Of a stretch of DNA of 22,459 nt, positions 6,000-15,257 are shown piece by piece. The notes below the pieces were generated by a model, which worked only from the letters and a program-made list of their open reading frames with translations, was not told the origin of the DNA and did not search any database. Origin of the DNA: a bacterium (GTDB lineage: Bacteria; Elusimicrobiota; Elusimicrobia; UBA1565; UBA9628); contig JAJYOT010000028.1 of assembly GCA_021796015.1 (NCBI GenBank), positions 1 through 22,459 of the forward strand. The letters are read 5' to 3'. Made by a program: the position numbers and the translations under genes. Position 1 is the first letter of the stretch. Every line of letters starts with the position of its first letter.

Positions 6000-7093
6000 T
6001 TTAAAATGCTTTCCAATACCTTGATTAATTTTAGATGGTCTGATCTCCGCCCAATGCTGATGCGAACATAAGAGGAAAGCCCGTATTCATCTAAAGGACG
6101 AATGATAATGCCATTCTTCAGCAGTTTTTGAAAAAGTTCCTTCCCAAGAATAGGCGATTTCGCGAAAACAAAGTTGCAAGCCGAAGGAATAATCTCAAAA
6201 CCAAAATGGACCAGCGATTTTTCCAAAAATATTTTTTCCTTTAAATTTAAAGAAACTCCCTTTGATACAAAACGATGGTCTTGAATCGCAGCAATACAAG
6301 CCCTCTGAGCCGGCAAGCTGACATTAAACGGCATTCGAATGCGGTCCAGCCAGCCCACAATTTCAGGATTGGTTACGACATAGCCGACTCTAAGCCCCGC
6401 AAGTCCGTAGGCTTTAGAAAAAGTTCTCAGAACCGCCACGTTTGGAAGCCTGGGCGCCCACAAAGGAATGCTATTGGGATAATTTTTTTCCAATCGCGCA
6501 TAATGATAATAAGCTTCGTCTAAAATCAAAATGACCTTCGGCGGCAACCGGGCGATAAATTTCTCCAGTTCCTTTTGAGAATTATAGGTCCCCGTGGGAT
6601 TATTGGGATTCGGAATAAACACAAGCCGGGTCCTCTCGCTCAAAGCCCCCGCCATCGCCTCAAGATCGAGCTTCCAGTTTTTCATCGGAACTTCAATAAT
6701 CCGAGCCCCCATGAGCAGGGATTGCTGGCGAAAGCGGATAAAAGCGTATTGAGAGGTCAACGCCTCATGTTCTTCATCCAGGAAAGCCTCACAAAGAAGA
6801 CGGATAATCTCATCTGAGCCATTTCCAATCAGAACCGAATCTTCCGGCGCTTGATGTAATCGCGCTAAAGCCTTCCGAAGTTCCGGGCTCGCGCCCTCAG
6901 GATAAAGAAAACAATCCTTAGAGGATTTCCGGTAAACAGAAATCGCCCTAGGAGAAGCGCCTAAAGGATTTTCATTAGAGGCCAGCTTGATGACATTCTT
7001 AAGCCCAAATTCTCGCCGCACCGATTCAATAGATTTTCCGGGGATATAGGGAGAAATTTTACGCAACAACGCCCGCGGCTCTATATTCGGCAT
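5996..7093 (-). CDS. hisC: Histidinol-phosphate/aromatic aminotransferase (class I/II PLP enzyme)
   Basis: The 365-residue protein is a fold-type I PLP aminotransferase of the HisC family. Markers are KLASNENPLG (36-45), NPNNPTG (161-167), DEAYY (192-196), the Schiff-base lysine K227 in TFSKAYGLAGLRVGY, and the substrate-carboxylate arginine in YVRISIG (342-348). HisC converts imidazole-acetol phosphate to histidinol phosphate. Copies next to cmk often also transaminate prephenate or aromatic amino acids, and no other his gene is in this window, so either role is possible. The frame is open up to 7183, but ATG 7093 is chosen: GAAGGAAGG lies just upstream, the protein then has normal length, and the extension would lie inside pgeF. 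It overlaps pgeF by 13 bases and cmk by 4. Confidence 0.9.
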   Translation of the reverse strand: MPNIEPRALLRKISPYIPGKSIESVRREFGLKNVIKLASNENPLGASPRAISVYRKSSKDCFLYPEGASPELRKALARLHQAPEDSVLIGNGSDEIIRLLCEAFLDEEHEALTSQYAFIRFRQQSLLMGARIIEVPMKNWKLDLEAMAGALSERTRLVFIPNPNNPTGTYNSQKELEKFIARLPPKVILILDEAYYHYARLEKNYPNSIPLWAPRLPNVAVLRTFSKAYGLAGLRVGYVVTNPEIVGWLDRIRMPFNVSLPAQRACIAAIQDHRFVSKGVSLNLKEKIFLEKSLVHFGFEIIPSACNFVFAKSPILGKELFQKLLKNGIIIRPLDEYGLSSYVRISIGRRSDHLKLIKVLESILK

Positions 7094-7803
7094 GAAAAAC
7101 CTTCCTTCACCGCCATGAAAGCGGCCATGCGCTCGGCTTCCCCATTTCGGTAAGAAAAATAACCTGGAGAACACACGGTACACTCTGAACTTAAAACCAT
7201 CGAATCTTTTGATAATCCTGATCTTAAAAGCTGATTTTCCGCCTCAAGATTTAAATCCAATCTCAAACCTTTTGAGTCTTGGATAAAATCTTCCGCGGGG
7301 AAAAACTCCTTAATTTCAGGACCCACTTCGCAACAACAGGCCCCTATATGAGGGCCCACCGAAGCCAACAAATCACCCGCTGTCAGGTTGAAAATTTTCT
7401 GCATCTCGGTTGAGGCTATATAAGCGAAACTCTTCGCCATTCCCCGCCAGCCGATGTGAAAGACCCCAAAGACCGGTTTTTTTTTAGACCACATAAAAAG
7501 CGGGACGCAATCCGCGACCAAAATAATGGGAAGAACGCTTGAGTCTCGGCAAAGCCACCCGTCTCCTTCAAAAATTTTTTCCATTTCTTTATCCGCAGAA
7601 AATATCTTCGTTCCATGGACCTGACTGAGAACCCTGGGAGTTTTTCCCTTTAACTCCGGAGTTTTGAGCCACTCCTTACGAGATTCCGGGTCTTTCATGT
7701 TGCCCAATGAACGTTTGGTCAGGCCTCCGAAAAAGCCAGAATCGGCCATCCGAAAGTCCTGCCAAAGAGTTGGGGATAGAGTTTCAGGGTCTTTGATCGG
7801 CAT
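7081..7803 (-). CDS. pgeF: Peptidoglycan editing factor / multicopper polyphenol oxidase-family protein (YfiH)
   Basis: The 240-residue protein belongs to the YfiH/YlmD/PgeF family. H63 (QVHG), C99 (ADC) and H116 (HIGWRG) have the same spacing (36 and 17) as the catalytic His-Cys-His of E. coli YfiH. GPHIGACCCEVG (150-161) and SPGYFSYRNG (212-221) are further family motifs. E. coli PgeF removes misincorporated serine from peptidoglycan precursors, and family members also act as purine nucleosidases or laccase-like enzymes. Its place behind ftsZ is conserved in many bacteria and fits the wall-editing role. ATG 7803 is preferred over the ATG at codon 19 because it has AAGG upstream and gives the usual N-terminal length. 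It overlaps the kinase gene by 20 bases and hisC by 13. Confidence 0.88.
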   Translation of the reverse strand: MPIKDPETLSPTLWQDFRMADSGFFGGLTKRSLGNMKDPESRKEWLKTPELKGKTPRVLSQVHGTKIFSADKEMEKIFEGDGWLCRDSSVLPIILVADCVPLFMWSKKKPVFGVFHIGWRGMAKSFAYIASTEMQKIFNLTAGDLLASVGPHIGACCCEVGPEIKEFFPAEDFIQDSKGLRLDLNLEAENQLLRSGLSKDSMVLSSECTVCSPGYFSYRNGEAERMAAFMAVKEGFSCRI

Positions 7804-8503
7804 ATTGCCTTATTTGATGTTCGGACGCGGGTTTCAGCGAACGAATGGGGCGCACCCATTTCGTGAAACTGGAAGGTTTGAGGGAATATTCATGAACCAA
7901 TCGCGCAACTTCTGAAATCGGCAAAAATTTTTCCCAATTAAGCCTTAAAATACGCACCCCGGCCTGTTCCATCTCCGAAACGAACTGATCATAGTTGGAT
8001 TGAAGATACTTTAAATATTCCAAGGTAATCGTTTTCTCCATCGGGCGGCCACGCATTTTGATGCGCTCAAGGGCCGTTTCTGGGCTACATTGAATGTAGA
8101 TCAGGATTTGCGGAAAAACCAGTTCCCGCAGAACCATGTTGTCAAAAAGGTCAAGATAGGTATTGTAATCCATATCCGAAATAATTTTATCGGGATGATC
8201 GTTGAGCATACGGGCAAAAATCGTGTCTTCCCAAATCGTGCGGTCTTGAACCACCCCTCTGATTTTCCCAAGGCTGATGCGGGTTACAAATTCCCGGTGT
8301 TGCCTGAAACGATGATTGAGAAGCCACACCTGCATCATCGTCCCGTAACCCTTCATATCGTGGTAAAAACGATCCAAATAAGGATTCCCATCCACTTCTT
8401 CCAAAACCGGTTCAAAATTAAGAGCCTTGGCCAACTCAATAGTCAAGGTGGATTTCCCGACTCCTATCGTTCCCGCGATTCCTATATATCCCTCGGCAAA
8501 CAT
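7784..8503 (-). CDS. Deoxynucleoside kinase (dNK family)
   Basis: The 239-residue protein has the deoxynucleoside kinase layout. The P-loop is GTIGVGKST (11-19). An EEVDGNPYLDRFY segment holds the catalytic glutamate, VQDRTIWEDTIFA carries the DR[ST] motif with the following E, and the lid is ERIKMRGRPMEK. These enzymes salvage deoxynucleosides to the monophosphates with ATP. Which nucleoside is preferred (deoxyadenosine, deoxyguanosine or broader) cannot be read here. The C-terminal 40 residues extend past the fold and are basic. It starts three bases after pilT, whose last codons supply GGGGTG as a ribosome binding site, and it overlaps pgeF by 20 bases. A dNK gene inside a division-gene cluster is unusual and may tie DNA precursor supply to growth. 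Confidence 0.88.
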   Translation of the reverse strand: MFAEGYIGIAGTIGVGKSTLTIELAKALNFEPVLEEVDGNPYLDRFYHDMKGYGTMMQVWLLNHRFRQHREFVTRISLGKIRGVVQDRTIWEDTIFARMLNDHPDKIISDMDYNTYLDLFDNMVLRELVFPQILIYIQCSPETALERIKMRGRPMEKTITLEYLKYLQSNYDQFVSEMEQAGVRILRLNWEKFLPISEVARLVHEYSLKPSSFTKWVRPIRSLKPASEHQIRQYADQRP

Positions 8504-8506
8504 TTT

Positions 8507-9586
8507 TCACCCCATCCGTATTTCTTGTTCAATACCCTTCATCGCTAGCCTCAAGTCATCCGGGCTGGTCGCGGCTTCCATGATATCGTTTTCGGAAGCT
8601 AATCCATCCTTAAAAAGACGGTAAAGAGATTGGTTAAAGGTCTGCATTCCATAAAATTGCCCCTTCCCAATGGCTTGAACGATTCCATTGGAATCATTGT
8701 CTTCAATGAGCTTTTTAATGTGAGCGGTCACCGCCATAATCTCAATAGCAGGAACCCGCCCTCCCTTCGAACACGGCAAGAGTCTTTGGCTAATCACGGC
8801 TTTGAGGGTTTCAGCCAATTCCTTTCGCATTAAATTCTGCTGATGAGGAGGATAAAGATCGATAATGCGGGTAATCGTCTGCGTCGTGTCGACCGTGTGC
8901 ATCGTGGCCAAAACCAAATGCCCGGTTTGGGCGGCCGTTAAGGCCGCCGCGGTTGTTTCAATATCCCGCATTTCCCCGAGTAAAATTACGTCCGGGTCTT
9001 GTCTTAAAGCCATTCTGAGACCTTCCGCGAAAGACTCGGTGTCTTGGCCGATTTCTCTTTGAGTCACAATTGCCTTTTTATCCTTATGCAAAAATTCAAT
9101 GGGATCTTCAATCGTCACGATGTGGCAAGGCCGCGTCTCATTAATGGCGTCCACCATCGCCGCTAATGTGGAGGATTTCCCGGAGCCGGTAGCCCCAGTC
9201 ACCAAAACCAAGCCGCGTCTTAACTCGGCAATTTTACGAATCGTCGTGGCTGGGAGCTTCAGTTCCTGAAAAGAAGGAATTTGGACCGGAATATAGCGAA
9301 TGGCCAAGGACAAACGCCCCCTTTGATGAAAAGCGTTGACACGAAAGCGCGCCACATTTTCAACCTCGAATGAAAAATCGCATTCGCCTTTCTCATCGAA
9401 TATTTTTTTGGCGTGGGGCGTGATGAGTTTCTTTAAAATCTCCTCGACAACGGCGGGCGTCAATATTTCCTGAGAAAAGGGCGTCAGTTGTCCGTCAATA
9501 CGGATATGAGGAACGCCTCCGACCCTTAAATGAACATCGCTTCCTTTTTTATCTATCGTCGCCTGTAAAACGCTTTGGATATCCAT
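8507..9586 (-). CDS. pilT: Type IV pilus retraction ATPase PilT
   Basis: The 359-residue protein is a PilT-type secretion ATPase. The N-terminal PAS-like domain (1-95) includes the GSDVHLRVGGVPHIRIDG signature. It is followed by Walker A GATGSGKSS (131-139), Asp box VTIEDPIE (157-164), Walker B ILLGEMRD (201-208) and His box ATMHTVDTT (227-235). Length and motifs are standard. PilT hexamers depolymerise type IV pili at the inner membrane for twitching motility and DNA uptake. No pilin or pilus assembly gene is nearby, so the rest of the machine must be elsewhere. It begins ten bases after ftsZ with AGAGGA in front of its ATG. Its paralogue PilU cannot be fully excluded. Confidence 0.92.
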   Translation of the reverse strand: MDIQSVLQATIDKKGSDVHLRVGGVPHIRIDGQLTPFSQEILTPAVVEEILKKLITPHAKKIFDEKGECDFSFEVENVARFRVNAFHQRGRLSLAIRYIPVQIPSFQELKLPATTIRKIAELRRGLVLVTGATGSGKSSTLAAMVDAINETRPCHIVTIEDPIEFLHKDKKAIVTQREIGQDTESFAEGLRMALRQDPDVILLGEMRDIETTAAALTAAQTGHLVLATMHTVDTTQTITRIIDLYPPHQQNLMRKELAETLKAVISQRLLPCSKGGRVPAIEIMAVTAHIKKLIEDNDSNGIVQAIGKGQFYGMQTFNQSLYRLFKDGLASENDIMEAATSPDDLRLAMKGIEQEIRMG

Positions 9587-9596
9587 GAAAATTCCT

Positions 9597-10730
9597 CTAT
9601 TTCAGTTTGCGGGTCTTAAGCCGTAAAAACGCGGGTTTAGACAAATCATCCAAGGAGTCCTGTAATTTCGCGGCTTCCAAAACGCCCTTTTTCTTCCCTG
9701 AAAGAGCCGAGTCATTTAAGTCATCTTGAAAATGATTGGCTTTAAAAAAATGACGCGGGCTTCTTTTGACCGGGAAACCGGTCGCAATCACCGTAATGCG
9801 AATGGAATCTCCCAGAGAATCATCATAGGCTTTTCCCATTTTAATTTTAGCGTCGGGACTCGCGGCGCCGGTAATTAAATCCATCGCCTCCTCCATTTCC
9901 GCGAGCTTAAGCCCGTCTTTGCGTCCGGTAATGTTGACAATCAGGCCCTTGGCCCCATCCATGACTACATTTTCAAGAAGCGGCGAATGAATTGCCGCCT
10001 TGGCCGCGGCCAACGCGCGTCCCGCTCCCGAGGCTTCGCCCATTCCAATCAAAGCCTCGCCTGCGTCTTTCATGATCGCTCGCATATCGTTTAAATCCAT
10101 GTTGATATTGCCGGGCATGGTGATGACGTCTGAAATAGATTGAATCGCTTTTCTTAAAACGTCATCGGCCAAGCGAAAGGCGGATTCTGCCGTTGTTTCC
10201 GAATCGCTGATATCCAAAAGACGTTGATTGGGAATCACAAGCAAGGTGTCCACATTTTTGCGCATCTCTTGAATTCCCTGTTCCGCGAGATTGGCGCGGT
10301 TAAGCTTCTCAAAAGCAAAGGGCCGGGTTACCACGCCGACGGTCAAAGCCCCCAGTTCGCGGGCAATTTGAGAAACCAAGGGCGCGCCGCCCGTTCCGGT
10401 TCCGCCGCCCATTCCGGCGGTAATAAAAACTAAATCCGAGCCTTGAAGAATTTCGCGAATCTGTTCCGCGCTTTCCTCCATCGCCAAGCGTCCACGGGCG
10501 GAATCGCCTCCGACCCCAAGGCCCTTGGTTAATTTTTCTCCGATCTGAACGCGAATATGAGCGAGACTCCTTCTCAAATCCTGAGCGTCGGAATTAGCCG
10601 CAATGAGTTCGACGGATTTAATTCCCGCTTCCGCCATTCGGTTAATCGCGTTTCCCCCCGCTCCGCCGACTCCAATGGCCTTAATGACAGCGCGAGTTTC
10701 GTGAACGTCTTCTAAAACTTGAATTTTCAT
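9597..10730 (-). CDS. ftsZ: Cell division protein FtsZ
   Basis: The 377-residue tubulin homologue forms the Z-ring. The GTP-binding signature GMGGGTGTG is at 106-114. The catalytic T7 loop has the NxDxxD pattern at N210, D212 and D215. The N-terminal IGVGGAGGNAINRM is canonical. A short variable linker (about 325-360) leads to a conserved C-terminal peptide, DLSKPAFLR (362-370), the docking site for FtsA and other partners, followed by a basic tail. It lies three bases after ftsA, and its ribosome binding site AGGAG is within the last ftsA codons, so the two are coupled, as is usual for this pair. The protein looks fully functional. Confidence 0.97.
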   Translation of the reverse strand: MKIQVLEDVHETRAVIKAIGVGGAGGNAINRMAEAGIKSVELIAANSDAQDLRRSLAHIRVQIGEKLTKGLGVGGDSARGRLAMEESAEQIREILQGSDLVFITAGMGGGTGTGGAPLVSQIARELGALTVGVVTRPFAFEKLNRANLAEQGIQEMRKNVDTLLVIPNQRLLDISDSETTAESAFRLADDVLRKAIQSISDVITMPGNINMDLNDMRAIMKDAGEALIGMGEASGAGRALAAAKAAIHSPLLENVVMDGAKGLIVNITGRKDGLKLAEMEEAMDLITGAASPDAKIKMGKAYDDSLGDSIRITVIATGFPVKRSPRHFFKANHFQDDLNDSALSGKKKGVLEAAKLQDSLDDLSKPAFLRLKTRKLK

Positions 10731-10733
10731 TTT

Positions 10734-11975
10734 TTAAAAAAGCTCCTGAAAGACCGAGGTGACGCTTTTAAGCCAAGCCGGTTTTTTGCCGGGCATCACG
10801 CGACGATTTGGGGAAGCCAGGGAAAAAGGAAGGGAATTAGACAGAAGCCCCAAGGCCGTCGAATACGCTGGAGAACTCCAGGCCGAATCAACCAAAAACA
10901 TATCCGGATGCGGAACCGCGACACGAGCGGGCATACCTAAAATCTGGTTGGCCGCATCGCCCATCCCCCGCATCAAAGCTCCGCCTCCCGCCAAAACAAC
11001 GCCCCCTGGGCCAACGACATCGGTATAGGGAGAATTGCGAATATCTTCCTCAATCAAGGTCAAAATTTCCTCGACTCTAGGAAGAACAATGCCCATCACA
11101 GCGCTCACCCTAATTTTCCCGAGAGTTCGCCCATCTACTCCGTTAAATTCCAATTCCTCATCGTCTCCAAAAAAAGACGGATGAGCAAACCCATGTTCCA
11201 CTTTCAGGCGTTCCGCCGTCGCCAAGGACGTGCGAAGCCCCATCGCTAAATCTCGCGTGATAAAATCAGAACCAATCGGAAGCTCCTTGGAATAGCGAAT
11301 GCTTCCTTCGGAATAAATTCCTATCGAAACGGATTGCCCACCGATATCAATAAAGAGAGCGCCCAGTTCTTTTTCCTCGGGTGTCACCAAAACGTCTCCC
11401 GCGGCCAAGAGACCATAAACCGTTTCCTTGGCCTCAAACCCCGCTTGAGCGACGGCTTTGGTCAAATTGTTTAAATGCGCGGAAGAAGCGGTCACGATGT
11501 GAACCTCAACCTCGAGCAAAGAACCCTCCATGCCCACCGGATCAGGAACGCCTCTTTGGCGATCGAGAGTAAAGGACTGCGGCATGACGTGGAGAATCTC
11601 GCGATCGGAAGGAAGAGGAAGGGACTTGGCATTGGTAATCACGCTTTCCACGTCTTCTTGGGTGATTTCCTTATCAGTTCGAGCGATATTAAAAGCCCCT
11701 CGATTATTGAAAGATTGCAAATGACTGCCGCGAATGCCGACGACGAGTTCTTTGACCTCGCAATGGGAATTTTTTTCCGCTTTTTCAACCGCCTCTTGAA
11801 TGGCGCGGGCGGTTTCCTGAATATTAATAACCACCCCGCCTTTAAGGCCGCGGCAAGGAACGCTCGAACCGCCGACAACTTTGACTAACTCCTGCCCCTC
11901 GCCGCGCTCGCCAATGAGACAGGTAATGCGACTGCTTCCGATATCAAGACCGGCCAACACATTGTCCGTAGACAT
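10734..11975 (-). CDS. ftsA: Cell division protein FtsA
   Basis: This 413-residue actin-like ATPase tethers FtsZ to the membrane and recruits later division proteins. Actin-fold motifs are present: phosphate-1 DIGSSR (11-16), phosphate-2 FIDIGGQ (208-214) and adenosine-site VVLAGGGALMRG (326-337). The FtsA-specific 1C (SHS2) domain lies between about 80 and 165. The C-terminus, AWLKSVTSVFQELF (400-413), is an amphipathic helix that fits the membrane-targeting sequence. It starts one base after the ftsQ stop codon, and GAGGGG within the end of ftsQ supplies the ribosome binding site. Confidence 0.96.
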   Translation of the reverse strand: MSTDNVLAGLDIGSSRITCLIGERGEGQELVKVVGGSSVPCRGLKGGVVINIQETARAIQEAVEKAEKNSHCEVKELVVGIRGSHLQSFNNRGAFNIARTDKEITQEDVESVITNAKSLPLPSDREILHVMPQSFTLDRQRGVPDPVGMEGSLLEVEVHIVTASSAHLNNLTKAVAQAGFEAKETVYGLLAAGDVLVTPEEKELGALFIDIGGQSVSIGIYSEGSIRYSKELPIGSDFITRDLAMGLRTSLATAERLKVEHGFAHPSFFGDDEELEFNGVDGRTLGKIRVSAVMGIVLPRVEEILTLIEEDIRNSPYTDVVGPGGVVLAGGGALMRGMGDAANQILGMPARVAVPHPDMFLVDSAWSSPAYSTALGLLSNSLPFSLASPNRRVMPGKKPAWLKSVTSVFQELF

Positions 11976-11976
11976 C

Positions 11977-12792
11977 TTAAAACCCCCTCGCCAAAGCCTT
12001 GCTTACATCCGGCTTGACGAAAACTTTCCCATCTCCAAAAGAACGCATATCGACGAATAAATGCCCCTTGGCATAAGTTTTGGCGTCCGCAAGCACGGCA
12101 TTGAGCCGCTTGACTTTCTCTTTCGTCCATTGAAAATCGCCCCAATCAATGCGAGTTCCATCCTGGAGTTCAACGCTCCAGCCATTCACCGGAGACAAAA
12201 AATGCAAGCTCTCAATGGGTGAGGAAAGCGGCAAGGACGCAACTTTAACCAGGAAACGAGCGACAGGGCGCAAGGTTTTTAAATTCGCATCCGTATCCAA
12301 AATTTCAGGAACTGGTCGTTCATATAATTTTTTCGGGGCTTTAAAAAGCGTCCCCTCCGCATCCATGAAACTCCGTCCGTCTCTTCCTGAAAAGACGGCG
12401 ACAGCCTGCCGCAACACAATATGATAAACCAATCCCCTAGAGAAAAAATCTCGGCTTAGATGGACCGTTCTTAAGAAAGGGAAATGATTTTTAATATCAC
12501 CACTTCGGTTTTGCCAAGACACGGGATTCTGGGAATTAAGAAAAGAAAGAACTTCGGGCTTTAAAGAATCTGGAACGCCTTCCACTTCCACGGTTCTAGG
12601 AAAAGGAATAGCCGCCGCGACCGATTGCTTGAAATTAAAAAATGATTTTTTTAAACGCACCCAACTCAAAACAAGCGCGGCTCCCAAAATGAGAATCGCG
12701 AAAATGAAAACGACCTTGCGGTTGCGCGCCTTGCGCTGTTGCGGCCGCAAAACGACTTTGGGGCTTCTTTTATGGGAAGCGAGACGTTTCAT
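11977..12792 (-). CDS. ftsQ: Cell division protein FtsQ/DivIB
   Basis: The 271-residue bitopic protein has a very basic cytoplasmic N-terminus (1-26), one membrane helix (about 27-46) and a periplasmic part. The latter starts with a POTRA domain (about 66-133), including FLRTVHLSRDF, followed by the FtsQ beta domain with the ELQDGTRIDWGD segment. FtsQ links FtsB/FtsL and the septal synthase to the early divisome. Sequence conservation in this family is low; the topology plus its position between murB and ftsA makes the assignment secure. It overlaps murB by four bases (ATGA). Confidence 0.92.
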   Translation of the reverse strand: MKRLASHKRSPKVVLRPQQRKARNRKVVFIFAILILGAALVLSWVRLKKSFFNFKQSVAAAIPFPRTVEVEGVPDSLKPEVLSFLNSQNPVSWQNRSGDIKNHFPFLRTVHLSRDFFSRGLVYHIVLRQAVAVFSGRDGRSFMDAEGTLFKAPKKLYERPVPEILDTDANLKTLRPVARFLVKVASLPLSSPIESLHFLSPVNGWSVELQDGTRIDWGDFQWTKEKVKRLNAVLADAKTYAKGHLFVDMRSFGDGKVFVKPDVSKALARGF

Positions 12793-13697
12793 AGCGAACG
12801 CCCGACCACCTTGATTTCAAGTTCAAGATCTACGCCCGCGTTTTTCTTAATTTTCTGACGTATTTGTTCAATCAAGTCCACGACGTCAGAGGCCTTGGCG
12901 TTATTAAAATTCTCAATAAAATTGGCATGAAGAGGAGATACTCGCGCCCCTCCCCATTCCATCCCTTTAAGACCGGCTTTTTCAATTAATTCGGCGGCAA
13001 AAGATCCCTTGGGATTTTTAAAAATAGAACCGATGTTAAAAGTATGCACGGGTTGATTTTTCAGGCGTTTTGCTTGATGTTCGGCAACGCGCTTCATTAT
13101 ATCAACTTTGCTCCCTTCTCTCAATCGCAAAAGGGCTGATAAAATCACGCGTCCTAACAACCCGCTAGAACGATAGGAAAAATTGACCTGGGAAGAATCG
13201 ATAAACTTGGGCTTAAGATTTTTTGGATCGAAAATTTCGACATCTTGAATCAAAGTTCCGATTTCAAGTTCGCGCGTTCCGGCGTTCATCATCACGGCTC
13301 CGCCCAAGGTTCCAGGAATCCCCACCAAGGGCTCGGCCCCGCCCAACCCATGATTGGCCGCAATCGCAATCATCTGCGGAATGCGAACTCCGGCTCCAAC
13401 ACGAACAAGGCCTTTTTCCAGAAAATCAATTTTTTCAAAATCTTCTTTGAGAACCGCGACCACCCCCGGAATTCCGCCGTCTAAAATAAGGAGATTAGAC
13501 CCCCAGCCCATAAAGAATACGGGGATATTCGAGCGCACAATAAAACGCATTAGGGTTTCCAACTCAAGGCGGTTGTTGAGTTCAAGATAGGCCTCGGCTG
13601 GACCCCCGATCTTAAAAGTCGTATAGCGCAAAAGCGGCTCGTTTAAGCGCGCCTGGGGGAAAATTTTTTTGAGCCCTTCTTGCCAACTAAGTTCCAT
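12789..13697 (-). CDS. murB: UDP-N-acetylenolpyruvoylglucosamine reductase
   Basis: The 302-residue FAD enzyme reduces UDP-GlcNAc-enolpyruvate to UDP-MurNAc with NADPH. FAD-binding motifs are TFKIGGPA (27-34), GWGSNLLI (64-71) and GIPGTLGGAVMMNAG (126-140). The active site shows FSYRSS (173-178) and GSIFKNP (223-229) with the proton-donor serine S224, and a C-terminal glutamate in ELEIKVVG. The compact form fits type II MurB. The frame stays open to 13805, but ATG 13697 is preferred: it gives the normal length and clears sua5, leaving a 37-base gap. Only a weak AGGC precedes this ATG. The ftsQ start overlaps its stop (ATGA). Confidence 0.93.
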   Translation of the reverse strand: MELSWQEGLKKIFPQARLNEPLLRYTTFKIGGPAEAYLELNNRLELETLMRFIVRSNIPVFFMGWGSNLLILDGGIPGVVAVLKEDFEKIDFLEKGLVRVGAGVRIPQMIAIAANHGLGGAEPLVGIPGTLGGAVMMNAGTRELEIGTLIQDVEIFDPKNLKPKFIDSSQVNFSYRSSGLLGRVILSALLRLREGSKVDIMKRVAEHQAKRLKNQPVHTFNIGSIFKNPKGSFAAELIEKAGLKGMEWGGARVSPLHANFIENFNNAKASDVVDLIEQIRQKIKKNAGVDLELEIKVVGRSL

Positions 13698-13734
13698 CAA
13701 ATATAAGCCTAACAAATCACGTCTTGAAATTCCA

Positions 13735-14700
13735 TTAGAGGCCGGCGGCCCTTTGCAGGCGATCCATAATCGCCCGTCCCACGCCGCGTTTAGATACTGT
13801 CTCAACGTATAAAGTCTTTACGCCCGAAACTTCGGCCTCGCGCAAAGACGAAAATAAAGAACGCGCATAGATCTCAAGGCCGCCGGAAATTCTCCGGCAA
13901 AAACTTGGCGCGGGCACGCCTAAAGGCGAGCGATGAACAAGTCCCGTTCCCGGCAAACTCAAAGCCGCAATTCCCTGGCGCACGCACTCTGGGGAAATGA
14001 GTTTAACGCGACAACGGGGAGCGTAATGTTTATAGCGAGTTCCGGGCGAAGCGGAAAAAATTTTTCCGGGAAACAAGACCTTAACTCCGGATGCGCGGGC
14101 AATATCTTCAACCGTCAAGGGGCCGGGACGCAAAAGCCTCGGATAACGCCCGCGCGCGTCAATAATCGTAGATTCCAAACCTTTCCTACAAGGACCGCCG
14201 TCTAAAATAAGAGGGATACTCCCGTTTAAATCCGCGCGCACGTGAAGAGCAGTTGTGGGGCTGGGCCGCCCGGAGAGATTGGCGGAAGGCGCGGCGATGG
14301 GTTCTCCCAACAGGGAAATTAATCTTCGAAAAAAAGGATGGGCCGGACAACGAACGGCAATGGTCTCTTGCCCCCCCGTCACCACCTTTGGCACAAGGCC
14401 GGAACTTTTTAAAATGAGGGTCAAGGGCCCCGGCCAAAACTCCGTGATTAATTTTCGCGCAAGCAAAGTGGGGCGCGCGATGGTCTCCATCATGGCAGGG
14501 CCATTCACATGGACGATGAGGGGATTGTCGGATGGGCGTCCCTTGGCCTGATAAATTTTTCTCGCGGCTTTGGCGTCCAAAGCGCGCGCCCCAAGGCCAT
14601 AGACCGTTTCCGTTGGAAAAGCGACCAATTCTCCGCGCCTTAAGACCCCCACCGCCTCCTTTAGGCCGGCGGCATCAGCTTTTAAAAAGCGCGTCTTCAT
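13735..14700 (-). CDS. sua5: L-threonylcarbamoyladenylate synthase, long Sua5 form
   Basis: The 321-residue protein makes threonylcarbamoyl-AMP from threonine, bicarbonate and ATP, the first step of t6A37 tRNA modification. The YrdC-like domain (about 1-200) has FPTETVYGLG, KGRPSDNPL (53-61), RCPAHP and SANLSGRPSPT. The linker SPGTRYKHYAP (218-228) and a Rossmann-like C-terminal domain mark the long Sua5 type rather than the short TsaC. The start is ambiguous. ATG 14700 is used here; a TTG two codons upstream (14706) would overlap the purE stop as TTGA, and neither has a clear ribosome binding site. The tRNA-Arg at 41-112 reads AGG, so it is not itself an ANN-decoding t6A substrate. Confidence 0.9.
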   Translation of the reverse strand: MKTRFLKADAAGLKEAVGVLRRGELVAFPTETVYGLGARALDAKAARKIYQAKGRPSDNPLIVHVNGPAMMETIARPTLLARKLITEFWPGPLTLILKSSGLVPKVVTGGQETIAVRCPAHPFFRRLISLLGEPIAAPSANLSGRPSPTTALHVRADLNGSIPLILDGGPCRKGLESTIIDARGRYPRLLRPGPLTVEDIARASGVKVLFPGKIFSASPGTRYKHYAPRCRVKLISPECVRQGIAALSLPGTGLVHRSPLGVPAPSFCRRISGGLEIYARSLFSSLREAEVSGVKTLYVETVSKRGVGRAIMDRLQRAAGL

Positions 14701-14702
14701 CT

Positions 14703-15257
14703 TCAAGCAGATTGTTTGATTGGCCCAATCGGAAGACGCTTCTCTAAAACGGCCTTGCTTTGTGCCGCACGATAAGACTGAACCGCCTCTCTAAACTCAG
14801 GATGATAAAGCCCCAAAATTGAAGCCGCCAGCAAAGCCGCATTCACGGCTCCCGCCCGTCCGATCGCCAAGGTTCCCACCGGAATCCCCGCCGGCATCTG
14901 CGCGATGGAAAGAAGAGAATCAAGCCCGCGCAAAGCCTTGGACTCAACAGGAACTCCTAAAACCGGAAGGCTCGTTTTAGAAGCCGTCATTCCCGGCAGA
15001 TGAGCGGCCCCGCCCGCGCCGGCGATAATGAGCTTAAGCCCGCGCCGCTCGGCTGAAGAGGCGTATTGGAATAATTTATCAGGCGTGCGGTGAGCCGAGA
15101 CAATTTCAACCTCATAAGGAATTCCTAATTTCTTAAGCGCCTTCAATGCGTGGCGCATCGTTGAATAATCGGAAGCCGAACCCATGATGACGCCGACTAA
15201 AGGCGCGGAAATCTTAGCTTGGGTCCGATGAGTTTTTTTTAACGGCGTTTTGTTCAT
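14703..15257 (-). CDS. purE: N5-carboxyaminoimidazole ribonucleotide mutase, PurE class I
   Basis: The 184-residue protein converts N5-CAIR to CAIR in de novo purine synthesis. Substrate-binding motifs are IMGSASDY (24-31), SAHRTP (54-59) and [12 protein letters not shown]. The C-terminal [13 protein letters not shown] with [12 protein letters not shown] follows. Together with PurK next door this indicates the bacterial two-step (class I) route. About 20 extra basic residues precede the core. Its ATG overlaps the purK stop (ATGA), so PurK and PurE are made together, in the reverse of the E. coli purE-purK order. Confidence 0.95.
   Translation of the reverse strand: MNKTPLKKTHRTQAKISAPLVGVIMGSASDYSTMRHALKALKKLGIPYEVEIVSAHRTPDKLFQYASSAERRGLKLIIAGAGGAAHLPGMTASKTSLPVLGVPVESKALRGLDSLLSIAQMPAGIPVGTLAIGRAGAVNAALLAASILGLYHPEFREAVQSYRAAQSKAVLEKRLPIGPIKQSA

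Noticed and set aside
7094..7183. 30-residue N-terminal extension of hisC
   Set aside because: It lies inside pgeF in another frame, and the ATG at 7093 has a strong ribosome binding site and gives normal family length.
13698..13805. 36-residue N-terminal extension of murB
   Set aside because: It overlaps the end of sua5 and has no family similarity; ATG 13697 gives normal MurB length.
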